Source: JAJYKC01 sp035545735 (GTDB lineage Bacteria; Acidobacteriota; Terriglobia; Bryobacterales; Bryobacteraceae). From it: a stretch of 64,000 nucleotides of DNA. This document shows positions 51,429-59,575 of this stretch, in pieces (positions within the stretch are counted from its first letter, which is position 1; each line of letters opens with the position of its first letter). Position numbers and translations under genes: made by a program. The notes below the pieces were generated by a model. That model was not told the origin of the DNA. It searched no databases and was given only the letters and a program-made list of their open reading frames with translations. The DNA is taken from contig DASZXS010000042.1 of the NCBI GenBank assembly GCA_035545735.1, positions 53,824-117,823 of the forward strand, read 5' to 3'.

Positions 51429-54400
51429 TCAAAAGGAAAAGTGAAGCCCCAACTGCATCTGCCGCATGGGAACGGCCGTCGCGGTAATCTGCCCCGCGCC
51501 CGATTCATCAATGGTGCTCGCCGGGTTGGCGAGATTGGGATGGTTGAATGTGTTGAATGTTTCCCACCGGACTTCCAGCTCTTTCTTTTCGGTGATGGCA
51601 AACGCCTTGGCCAGCGCCCAGTTCGCGGCGAACATTCCCGGTCCGCGCAGGGAATTGCGGGAGGAAGTCCCATCCCGGTACGCTTGCTGAGGCGCGGTGT
51701 AGGCCGCGGGATTGAACCAGAGGTTCGAGTTCGGATTCGAGACGCTGGGATTGCCAATGATGTCGGCCCTTACGCCATTGAAGTCGGTGTTCAGGAGCGG
51801 GGCGTTTGAAACCGTGGCGGAAAAGGGAGCGCCGGACAGGATGGTGGTGACGCCGCTGAAGCGCCATCCGCCCGCGATGAGGTCCAAGGCGCGGCTCCCA
51901 CCGAGCGTCCAACGCTGGTTCTTACCGAAGGGCAGGTCCCAGTTGTGGGTGAGCGTGACCGCGTGGGTATGGTCTGAATTCATCGGGCCGTAGCTCGCCG
52001 CGATGTCATAGTTGTTGTCCCAGCCGCCGCCTCCGGCTTCGACCGCGCTGAGAGCGCGCGAATAGGTGTAGGTGAGCAGGAAGTCCAGCCCATGGGAAAA
52101 GCGCTTCTGCAATTTTACCTGCAGCGCGTTGTAGTTCGACGTGCCGCAATTGCAGACGGCATAGAGCCCCTGTTCCAGCCCGTAGAGGTTATAAAACGGC
52201 CGGCGCGAGTCGTAGCTGCCCGGACCCGGCACCGCCTGGTTGATATTCGGGTTCTCATACAGATGCCGCCCTACATTTCCTACATAGGCCGCTTCAAGGG
52301 TAAGGTCGGAGCGAAGCTGCCGCTGTGCCGTCGCATTCCAGAAATCAACTTGCGGGATTCGGTAGGAATCCGGCGGATTGACGATGTAATAAACGCTCAG
52401 GTTGTTGGGAAGGGGATAGCGGCCGCTGTCCGGGATTACCGGCGCGGGAACTCCGGGAGGGCCGTTCAGCAAATCGAATACCGGGTTGTAGGGCCCGTTC
52501 TGCGTTACGCTTTGCGGCAGCGTGATCGGGGGGTCGTAGTCAAATCCCTGGCCGAAAATAGAGCCTAATCCCGCCGGGTTGTAGCTCTTGCCATAGCCGA
52601 TGCGGCCCACGGTCTTCGGGGTGAGCTGGTAGCTAAGCCCGATACGCGGCGCGAAGGCGCCGTTGTACGGCTTGATTCCTACGTTGCTCGGCACAGTGCC
52701 CCAACCGGCCACCAGCACATCGCCGGTGCTCGGATCGAAGGTGCCCGCTCCGCCCGGCTTGGCTGCCGTCTGTGGCAAGTAGTCTTCCCAGCGAAGGCCA
52801 TAGGCGATGGTCAGCTTCGGCGTTGCGCGCCAGGTGTCCTGCGCAAAAAAGAACAAGCGGGTTTGCCGCAAGCCGGGGTAGAGTCCCGCGGGCGTGAAAT
52901 AGCGAGCGAAGCTGGAGGGCAGCCCCAACAGGTAGGAGCCTAGCGCCGAGCCCGTGGTTGCGCTGCCGTTGGCCAGCGCGTCGAGCGTGGGGTCGCCGGT
53001 AGTGCTGCTGTTGAAGGAAATCTCGCCGGAGCGGTGCGAGTCGCTCGGCACTCTCTGCTGCTGCGCGCGCCGGATGTCGGCGCCAAACTTGATGCTGTGG
53101 TTGCCAAGTTCCTTGGTCCAGTTGTTCACCCATTGGAAGTGATTCTCGGTTTGCTTCAGAGGGCAGTTGCACTGGTTGACGCCCAGAGCGTAGCCGAAAT
53201 TAAACCCGCCGTCACCATTCACATAGAACGCGGGCATGCCGCTGGTTTCGGGTGTGCCGGTATTGAGGCCTGGCAATCCGGCGTCGGTGGCGGGCGTGGT
53301 GCCCACTCCTTGCGGCTGGGTGCGAATCCGGTAGCGGTAGAAGCCCATGCGGAAGTCGGTAATTAGCGTGGGACTGAACGCGTGGTCGAAACCCGCGGCG
53401 GCGCTCTGGTTCCGGTCCAGGGCCTGCCCGGCGAATCCGAACGGAGAAGGCCCCCCCGCTTCGTCGCCGAATGCGCCCGGAGATTGGCGGTTGAAATCGG
53501 CAATGGTGTAACGGCTAAACAGGTGGGTCTTTTCGTTCAGCACGTAATCGACGCGCCCGTCATATTGATCCACGTTGAACTTCTGCGACAGGCCCGCGAT
53601 GTAGTTATTGAAGATGTCGGTTCCGTTGTTCGGCAGGGGCAGGTAGCCGAGAATCTTCTGCATGGGCGCCGCCACCGGAATCACGTTGACCTGGCCGTTG
53701 GTGGAAAAGACTCTGCGCCCCACGCCCGTGGCCGGGTCGCCGCTATTGGGATCGAACACCATTCCGGCCCGCGCGGGCACTTGCAGATTCTCGGTGGTGG
53801 TGACCATCGCCGGGTTGGCGCAGGGACCGGCCGATGTCCCGCCGCCGGCGCAGATGTAGTCCCCCAATTGCGCCCGCAGATCGCCGTTCCGCTCCGCCGC
53901 CGTTGGCACGGTGGCGATCAGGGAGCCCCCATCGCTCCGGCGAGTGCCCTGGTAATCGAAGAACGCAAACAATTTGTCTTTCCGGATGGGGCCGCCAATT
54001 GAGCCGCCAAACTGGTTCCAGCGCAGCGGCGGCTTCAGGCTGGTGAAATGATCCGACGCGTTGAAAATGTCATTTCTCAGGAATTCGAAGAGCGTTCCGT
54101 GAATCTGGTTTGTCCCGCTTTTGGTGGTGGCTTGCAGCAGCGCGCCCGAAACGGAACCGAACTCGGCGTCGTAATTACTGGTGGTTATTTTGAAGTCCTG
54201 GAGAGAATCGAGGTTGGGATTAATCACCGCGATGCCGAGAATGGCGCTCTCATTTTCCGTCCCATCCAGCAGAAAACCGTTGGATGTGAAGGCTTGCCCG
54301 TTTACGTTAATCTGAAAACCCTGCTGCGGATTTTCCGCCGCCGCGTGCTGCCAGGAATTCAGTTGCGCGCCGGGCACAGCCAGCACCAGGGATGTCAGGT

Positions 54401-54890
54401 TCCGGTCGAGAATGGGAAGCTTTTCCACTTCGGAGCCCGTAAGCGTCGTGCTCACATCCGCGCGGTCGGTTTTGAGCAGCGGCGTTTCGTCGGTCACCGT
54501 GATCGTGCTTTGCGCTTCCCCGACTTTCAGGGCGGCGTCCACCCGCGTCGTTGCGTCTACCTGGACCACTACCTGCGCCATAAAAGGCGCAAATCCAGGC
54601 GCGTTTACCCTGAGCTCATAGCGGCCGCTCAGCAGATGCGTTTGGGAATAATTGCCCGTCTCGTTTGTCGTGGTTTGCGAGACCGTCCCCCGATCGCGAT
54701 CGGTGATGGAAACCGCCGCGTTGGGAACCGCCGCCCCCGAGGCGTCTGTAATGGTCCCAACGATATTTCCCGAGACGGCCTGGGCGCGTAAAGTCACCGT
54801 CACGCCGAGCCCGAAAATGACTGCGATTAATAAAATAGCTGCGGTTGAAATCCCGCGCCACCGTTGATTTTGTCGGGTATTTATAAGCAT
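51429..54890 (-). CDS. TonB-dependent receptor, Oar-like (complete)
   Basis: This 1153-residue receptor is complete. It has a signal segment (about 1-37), a carboxypeptidase-regulatory-like domain (about 40-125: GNIVGTITDASGAAVPNA), a plug (about 130-270: FLLDGTENES) and a long barrel ending in an aromatic residue (LGLHFSF), the typical outer-membrane assembly signal. Together with the PIG-L gene three bases downstream it looks like an uptake pair for an acetylated glycan. An inverted repeat lies in the leader region. Ligand unknown. Confidence 0.92.
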   Translation of the reverse strand: MLINTRQNQRWRGISTAAILLIAVIFGLGVTVTLRAQAVSGNIVGTITDASGAAVPNAAVSITDRDRGTVSQTTTNETGNYSQTHLLSGRYELRVNAPGFAPFMAQVVVQVDATTRVDAALKVGEAQSTITVTDETPLLKTDRADVSTTLTGSEVEKLPILDRNLTSLVLAVPGAQLNSWQHAAAENPQQGFQINVNGQAFTSNGFLLDGTENESAILGIAVINPNLDSLQDFKITTSNYDAEFGSVSGALLQATTKSGTNQIHGTLFEFLRNDIFNASDHFTSLKPPLRWNQFGGSIGGPIRKDKLFAFFDYQGTRRSDGGSLIATVPTAAERNGDLRAQLGDYICAGGGTSAGPCANPAMVTTTENLQVPARAGMVFDPNSGDPATGVGRRVFSTNGQVNVIPVAAPMQKILGYLPLPNNGTDIFNNYIAGLSQKFNVDQYDGRVDYVLNEKTHLFSRYTIADFNRQSPGAFGDEAGGPSPFGFAGQALDRNQSAAAGFDHAFSPTLITDFRMGFYRYRIRTQPQGVGTTPATDAGLPGLNTGTPETSGMPAFYVNGDGGFNFGYALGVNQCNCPLKQTENHFQWVNNWTKELGNHSIKFGADIRRAQQQRVPSDSHRSGEISFNSSTTGDPTLDALANGSATTGSALGSYLLGLPSSFARYFTPAGLYPGLRQTRLFFFAQDTWRATPKLTIAYGLRWEDYLPQTAAKPGGAGTFDPSTGDVLVAGWGTVPSNVGIKPYNGAFAPRIGLSYQLTPKTVGRIGYGKSYNPAGLGSIFGQGFDYDPPITLPQSVTQNGPYNPVFDLLNGPPGVPAPVIPDSGRYPLPNNLSVYYIVNPPDSYRIPQVDFWNATAQRQLRSDLTLEAAYVGNVGRHLYENPNINQAVPGPGSYDSRRPFYNLYGLEQGLYAVCNCGTSNYNALQVKLQKRFSHGLDFLLTYTYSRALSAVEAGGGGWDNNYDIAASYGPMNSDHTHAVTLTHNWDLPFGKNQRWTLGGSRALDLIAGGWRFSGVTTILSGAPFSATVSNAPLLNTDFNGVRADIIGNPSVSNPNSNLWFNPAAYTAPQQAYRDGTSSRNSLRGPGMFAANWALAKAFAITEKKELEVRWETFNTFNHPNLANPASTIDESGAGQITATAVPMRQMQLGLHFSF

Positions 54891-55253
54891 CCCGGTCCTC
54901 TGGCACGCTAAAATTGACGAGTTTAATCGTCGGGAATTAACATCACGAGTCTATATAAGCAGGTTCGGCCGCGCAAGAGGCTCGCCTTCCGCGCGCGGCC
55001 TTTCGGCCATGCAAGCTCACTCTCGCCGCTATGGATGGTTTTCGCGGCCCGCCGGCCCGCAGCGGCTCCTGTACCTGGCTGCTCCATCGGCACCGTCGAA
55101 TATCGTTTATCGCGCCACATTGCAAAGGGCGTGTCCGCCCCTTCGCCGCACGGCTGCGAATCGAGGCGGCAGGCTCAAGCGGGATTCCTTCCGATGCTCG
55201 CGTTGTATCATCAAAAAGATCGGCGTTTTCCGCGTACGCCACAGGCTAATCCG
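54891..55253 (+). other. Intergenic region between divergent TonB receptor and NHL protein genes
   Basis: The 363-base gap carries no convincing gene. Near the receptor side is GACGA-GTTTAA-TCGTC (54916-54931), a perfect 5-bp inverted repeat in the likely 5' leader and a candidate operator. Further on, GGCCGCGC (54967-54974) and GCGCGGCC (54993-55000) form an 8-bp stem. A minus-strand TATATA lies at about 54951-54956 with only a weak -35. I cannot assign the plus-strand promoter. Confidence 0.6.
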
Positions 55254-58200
55254 ATGAGGCTTTCAAAAATAATTGCTGGATGCGCGAGCATGGTCGCGCT
55301 GGCGCAGGTTGCCGCCGCTCAAACCCCATACAATTCGCTGGTCTCTCGCATTCTTGGGCAGGCGGTCCTGCAGCGCAGTCTTCTGACAGCCATCGCGCCG
55401 AATCTGGCCGAGGGAAGGGAATTGTATAACCCCCAGTCGGTCGCTTTGGACACGTCGGTTTCCCCCAATATTCTTTACGTCGCCGATACCGGCAACAATC
55501 GCGTTCTCGCCTGGAAAAACGCGGCTACGTTTTCCTCCGGGTCTTTCGCCGACATGGTTCTCGGGCAGCCGGACAAATATTCCACCAGCATCCAGGGCCC
55601 GTCGGCGGGCGGCGGGAGCGCGGTCAGCTATTATTTCAATTCGCCGGTCGCGGTGGCGGTCGATTCCAAAGGCAATCTTTACGTCGCCGATGCCGGGAAC
55701 AACCGGGTGCTGCGCTTCCCGAAGCCGTTTTCGCAAGGCTCCGGCATCAACCCTCCCGATCTGGTGATCGGGCAAACCAGTTTGAATAGCTCGGCCGCGA
55801 ATCAGGGACTCCCCGCTCCCACCGCCAAGACCATCGTACTGTCGCGCGGAACCGCGTTCCGCTCCGGCATGGCGCTGGATGGCCAGGGCAATCTTTGGCT
55901 TTCGGACGCCGGCAACAACCGCGTTTTACGCTACCCCGTCTCGGCCCTGGGAAGCAGTCCGGCCAACGGCCCCGCCGCCGATCTCGTTCTGGGCCAGTCG
56001 AACTTCACCGGGAGCACGGTCCCGGCGGGGTCCACTTCGGATAAGAAGAATTTCCTTTCTCAGCCGACCTTCCTCGCCTTCGATCCGTCCGGACGTCTTT
56101 ACGTGTCGGACAACGCCTTGCGGGTGGTGGTCTATCAGAATCCGTTTAGCACCGGGCAGCCCGCGGTGCGCATCATGGGCGTTGTCCCTCAGTCGAGTGG
56201 CGCTGTCAGCGCACAAAGCTTGGGATTCGGTGGCGTCCCACCGCAGGGGATCTTTTTCGCCGGGGCGAGTCCCTGGGTGGTCGATGCGCCTAGCAATCGC
56301 ATCCTCGGATATCCGCCATTCGAACAGTGGCCGCCGGAAACAACGTCGTTCTCTCCGCCGGCCACCTCCGTCATCGGTCAGCCGGATTTCGTGTCGTTCC
56401 AGCCCAACCAGGGAAATGCCCAGCCCTCCAGCGCCACGCTCTCATTCCCTGTCGGCGCCGCCTTCAATGGAACCGATCTTTTTGTCGCGGATTCGGGCAA
56501 CCATAGGGTACTCGACTTCCCGTTCTCGGGCGGCACGTTCACCACTGCGACCCACGTGCTGGGACAAACGGGCTTTGAATACAATGCGCCGAATCTTGTG
56601 GAGGGCCGCGAGTTTAATTTTTTCAACAGCACGCTGCAGTTGAACGGCGGCGGCGTTGCCGTTGACAATGCCTCCAGTCCGCCGCATCTGTACGTGGCCG
56701 ATCCTGGAAACAACCGCGTCCTTGCTTTTAACGATTTTCGGACGGTGGTGGCGGGCCAGAAAGCCGACCTGGTGATTGGCCAGCCCGATTTCCTGCACAG
56801 TCCGGTCAACTACCCCACCAACAGCCCGGACACTCCCAGCAGCAGCAGCCTGTTCGCGCCCACCGCGGTTACGGTCGATTCGAACGGCGACCTCTGGGTT
56901 GCCGATGCGGGTAACGGCCGCGTGCTCCGTTTTCCGAGTCCCTTTCAGCAGACGGGCGGCGATATGCAGCAGGCGAACCTGGTGATCGGGCAGTTGAACT
57001 TTACCCAGAGCCTGCACGGCGTCACCGCGCAGACGATGGGCGCCCCCTCGGGAATCGCCTTCAGCAAAAATGGCGGGCTGCTGGTCTCCGACGTGGCGTT
57101 CAACCGCGTGTTGTACTTCCGGAAGCAAGGCAGCGGGTTCATCACCGGCCAGAGCGCCTCGGTTGTCATCGGGCAGTCCGATTTCGGCTCTCGTTCCGCC
57201 AATAGCGCATCCGTGGCGGCCGGTGGACTGTCGAGCCCCCGGGGAATTGCCGTGGATAGCAGCGATACCTTGTATGTGGCCGATTCCGGAAATGGCCGCA
57301 TCGCGATGTTTAATAACGTCTCGTCCATCTCCAGCGGTCCGGCGACGAGCCTGGCCCTGGGTGGAATGAGTAGCCCGCAGGGCGTCGTCATTAACTCAAA
57401 GACCCAGGAAATCTGGGTGGCGGACACCCTGAATAACCGTTTGCTGCGCTATCAGAACTACAACTCCGTTTTGCAGGGGAACACTACACCCACGGCGCAG
57501 ATTCCCGATTTCGTGCCGTTTGGCATGGCCTTGGACAGCAATGGAAATCCGGTGGTGACCGAAAGCGGGGCCAACCGCGTTTCGTTCTACTATCCGGTGA
57601 TGTACGTGCGGAACGCAGCCAACTATTTTGTCCGGTACGCCCCGGGGATGCTCGCCACGCTCTTCCCCGCGGCGGGTACGACGTTTGGGCCCACGAAGGC
57701 CTCCGCCGGCACCCTGCCGATTCCCACCACGCTCGGCGACGTTCAAGTCCTTGTGAATGGAGTGGCGGCGCCGATTTTCTATGCGTCGCCCACCCAGATC
57801 AACTTCCAGGTGCCCATGAAGACGCCCACCAGCCAGCAGGAAGTGCAGGTGGTGCGCGTTTCAACGGATCAGGTGCTGGCCGATAGCTTCGTCACGTTCA
57901 GCCCCGCCGCGCCGGGCCTTTTCACCACCAACGGCTCGGGCAACAGCCAGGTCTCGGCGATCAACGCGGACGACAACACGCCAAACGGCATTAACAATCC
58001 GGTGAAAGCAGGTCATGTGATCTCGCTCTACGGCACCGGGCAGGGCTTCATCGCCAACGCCCCTCCCGACGGTCAAGTCCCCAGCGGAGCTATCCCCACT
58101 CCGATCGTGCCGCAGGTTTATCCCAATGCCACGCTCAGCCCCAAAGTTTCCTATTCCGGACTCGCTCCCTGCTGCGTGGGGCTCTGGCAGATCAACGTCG

Positions 58201-58349
58201 AAGTGCCGTCCAACGCCGCGCCCGGCGCGGATCCCATCCTCGTGATCTACAACGGCGCCAATAGCGTGAACGACGGCAGCGGCGCCACCGGTATCGATTC
58301 GAGCGGCATTCAGCACAGCGTCATTACGACGATTTACGTGAAACAGTAG
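55254..58349 (+). CDS. Secreted NHL-repeat protein with TIGR03437-like C-terminus
   Basis: This 1031-residue protein has a signal peptide (about 1-23, ending AAAQ). It then shows about ten NHL-like repeats seen as LYVADTGNNRVL, LYVADAGNNRVLRFP, DLWVADAGNGRVLRF and matching VIGQPDF units, over about 30-780. The C-terminal domain (about 785-1031: NAANYFVRYAPGMLATLF, IFYASPTQINFQVP and VISLYGTGQGF) is the Solibacter-type TIGR03437-like module. The repeats suggest extracellular binding or adhesion. The start at 55254 gives a proper signal peptide; an upstream frame would not. Confidence 0.8.
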   Translation: MRLSKIIAGCASMVALAQVAAAQTPYNSLVSRILGQAVLQRSLLTAIAPNLAEGRELYNPQSVALDTSVSPNILYVADTGNNRVLAWKNAATFSSGSFADMVLGQPDKYSTSIQGPSAGGGSAVSYYFNSPVAVAVDSKGNLYVADAGNNRVLRFPKPFSQGSGINPPDLVIGQTSLNSSAANQGLPAPTAKTIVLSRGTAFRSGMALDGQGNLWLSDAGNNRVLRYPVSALGSSPANGPAADLVLGQSNFTGSTVPAGSTSDKKNFLSQPTFLAFDPSGRLYVSDNALRVVVYQNPFSTGQPAVRIMGVVPQSSGAVSAQSLGFGGVPPQGIFFAGASPWVVDAPSNRILGYPPFEQWPPETTSFSPPATSVIGQPDFVSFQPNQGNAQPSSATLSFPVGAAFNGTDLFVADSGNHRVLDFPFSGGTFTTATHVLGQTGFEYNAPNLVEGREFNFFNSTLQLNGGGVAVDNASSPPHLYVADPGNNRVLAFNDFRTVVAGQKADLVIGQPDFLHSPVNYPTNSPDTPSSSSLFAPTAVTVDSNGDLWVADAGNGRVLRFPSPFQQTGGDMQQANLVIGQLNFTQSLHGVTAQTMGAPSGIAFSKNGGLLVSDVAFNRVLYFRKQGSGFITGQSASVVIGQSDFGSRSANSASVAAGGLSSPRGIAVDSSDTLYVADSGNGRIAMFNNVSSISSGPATSLALGGMSSPQGVVINSKTQEIWVADTLNNRLLRYQNYNSVLQGNTTPTAQIPDFVPFGMALDSNGNPVVTESGANRVSFYYPVMYVRNAANYFVRYAPGMLATLFPAAGTTFGPTKASAGTLPIPTTLGDVQVLVNGVAAPIFYASPTQINFQVPMKTPTSQQEVQVVRVSTDQVLADSFVTFSPAAPGLFTTNGSGNSQVSAINADDNTPNGINNPVKAGHVISLYGTGQGFIANAPPDGQVPSGAIPTPIVPQVYPNATLSPKVSYSGLAPCCVGLWQINVEVPSNAAPGADPILVIYNGANSVNDGSGATGIDSSGIQHSVITTIYVKQ

Positions 58350-58350
58350 C

Positions 58351-58770
58351 CTACGGCAGGTCGCTGCCGGATGTGGTGATGGTGAGGCGCCCGTGCTTTA
58401 CGCCGCGGGCGCCGATCAAAGTTCCCGCAAGCTGTTTCACCTCCGCGGATCTGCCGCGCAGGACGATCACTTCCAGACAGTTGTCGTGGTCCAGGTGAAC
58501 GTGGAGCGTCGATAGCACGACATGATGGAAGTCATGCTGGATGGAGTTGAGCTTTTCCCCCAGCATCCGCACGTGATGGTTGTACACCAGGGTTACGGTG
58601 CCCACCACCTTCGCGTCAGGCGCTTCCGAAGTCTCCTGCACCAGTTCCGCCCGCGCAAGGTCGCGAAAGGCTTCCGAGCGGTTGGTGTAGCCCCGCTTTT
58701 CAATCAGCTTGTCGAACTTATTGAGAAGATCGGCGGGAATGGCAACCCCGATGCGTTCCAGTTCACTCAT
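58351..58770 (-). CDS. nikR: Nickel-responsive regulator NikR
   Basis: This 139-residue protein has an N-terminal ribbon-helix-helix DNA-binding domain (1-45: ERIGVAIPADLLNKFDKLI, then RSEAFRDLAR) and a C-terminal ACT-like nickel domain. Nickel ligands H79, H90, H92 and C98 reproduce the spacing of the E. coli site. It should repress nickel uptake when nickel is plentiful. The start at 58770 overlaps the nikO end by eight bases; 58782 is an alternative. It is the last gene of the nickel operon. Confidence 0.93.
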   Translation of the reverse strand: MSELERIGVAIPADLLNKFDKLIEKRGYTNRSEAFRDLARAELVQETSEAPDAKVVGTVTLVYNHHVRMLGEKLNSIQHDFHHVVLSTLHVHLDHDNCLEVIVLRGRSAEVKQLAGTLIGARGVKHGRLTITTSGSDLP

Positions 58771-59575
58771 GTTTATGCCCATGGAGGTGCGGATGCGAAT
58801 GGATGGATCCGTCCGGATGGGTGTGCCAGTGCGCGTGCGTCATCCGCGTGCGCTCCAAAAGCGAGGGGTCGCGCAAAATCTCCGCGGGCGAGCCCTCGGC
58901 GGCAATCGCTCCGTTCTGGAACAGGTAGCACCGGTCGGCGATCGCGTCCAGGCTGTCAAGGTCGTGGGTTGCGAGGATCACGGTTTTTTCTCTGCTTCGC
59001 CCCCATGATACGAGAAAGTTGAGAATCTGACTCTGGCTCTGCGGATCGAGCATGGCGGTGGGTTCATCGAGCAGCAGGACCTCGGGGTCGAGCACCAGCA
59101 CCGAGGCCAGCGCGACGCGTTTCTTTTCACCGCCGGAGAGGCGGTGCGGCGCCCGTCCGCTGATGGCCGACAGGTCCATCTTCTCCAGAATCTCACCCAC
59201 TTTGCGGCGTATCTCGTCCGCCGGCCAGCGCATTTGCAGCGGGCCGAAAGCGACCTCCTCGAAGACGGTGGGATTGAAAAGCTGAACGTCGGGATTCTGA
59301 AAAACGAAGCCCACGCGGCGGCGGAAGGGAAAGGAAAACCGGCTGTCCCGGAGGCGCTTTTCCGTCAGCGCTTCTCCATGGAAAAGCACTTCGCCGGACT
59401 CCGGAAAACCGAGTCCGTCCAACAGGCGCAGCAAGGTGGACTTTCCCGATCCGTTGGCGCCGAGCAGGGCGATGCGCTCTCCCGCGTTCACGCTCATCGA
59501 AACGCCGCGCAGTGCGAACGGCTCAGCCTGCCGGTCGTAGCGATAGACGAGGTCGCGTGTCTCGAAAACCGTCAT
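58763..59575 (-). CDS. nikO: Nickel/cobalt ECF transporter ATPase with His-rich tail (NikO/CbiO)
   Basis: This 270-residue ABC ATPase has Walker A GANGSGKST (39-47), LSGGEKKR signature, LLLDEPT Walker B and the switch His (ATHDLD). Its last 25 or so residues are rich in His (motifs HAHWHTH, HSHPHLHGHKH), which likely bind nickel or cobalt. It powers uptake through the fused membrane component and starts inside an ATGA overlap with it. The start MTVFETRDL at 59575 is chosen; a longer frame is not credible. Confidence 0.9.
   Translation of the reverse strand: MTVFETRDLVYRYDRQAEPFALRGVSMSVNAGERIALLGANGSGKSTLLRLLDGLGFPESGEVLFHGEALTEKRLRDSRFSFPFRRRVGFVFQNPDVQLFNPTVFEEVAFGPLQMRWPADEIRRKVGEILEKMDLSAISGRAPHRLSGGEKKRVALASVLVLDPEVLLLDEPTAMLDPQSQSQILNFLVSWGRSREKTVILATHDLDSLDAIADRCYLFQNGAIAAEGSPAEILRDPSLLERTRMTHAHWHTHPDGSIHSHPHLHGHKHE

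Noticed and set aside
54967..55000. GC-rich 8-bp stem as a terminator in the divergent gap
   Set aside because: No gene ends nearby and no T-run follows, so it has no clear role.
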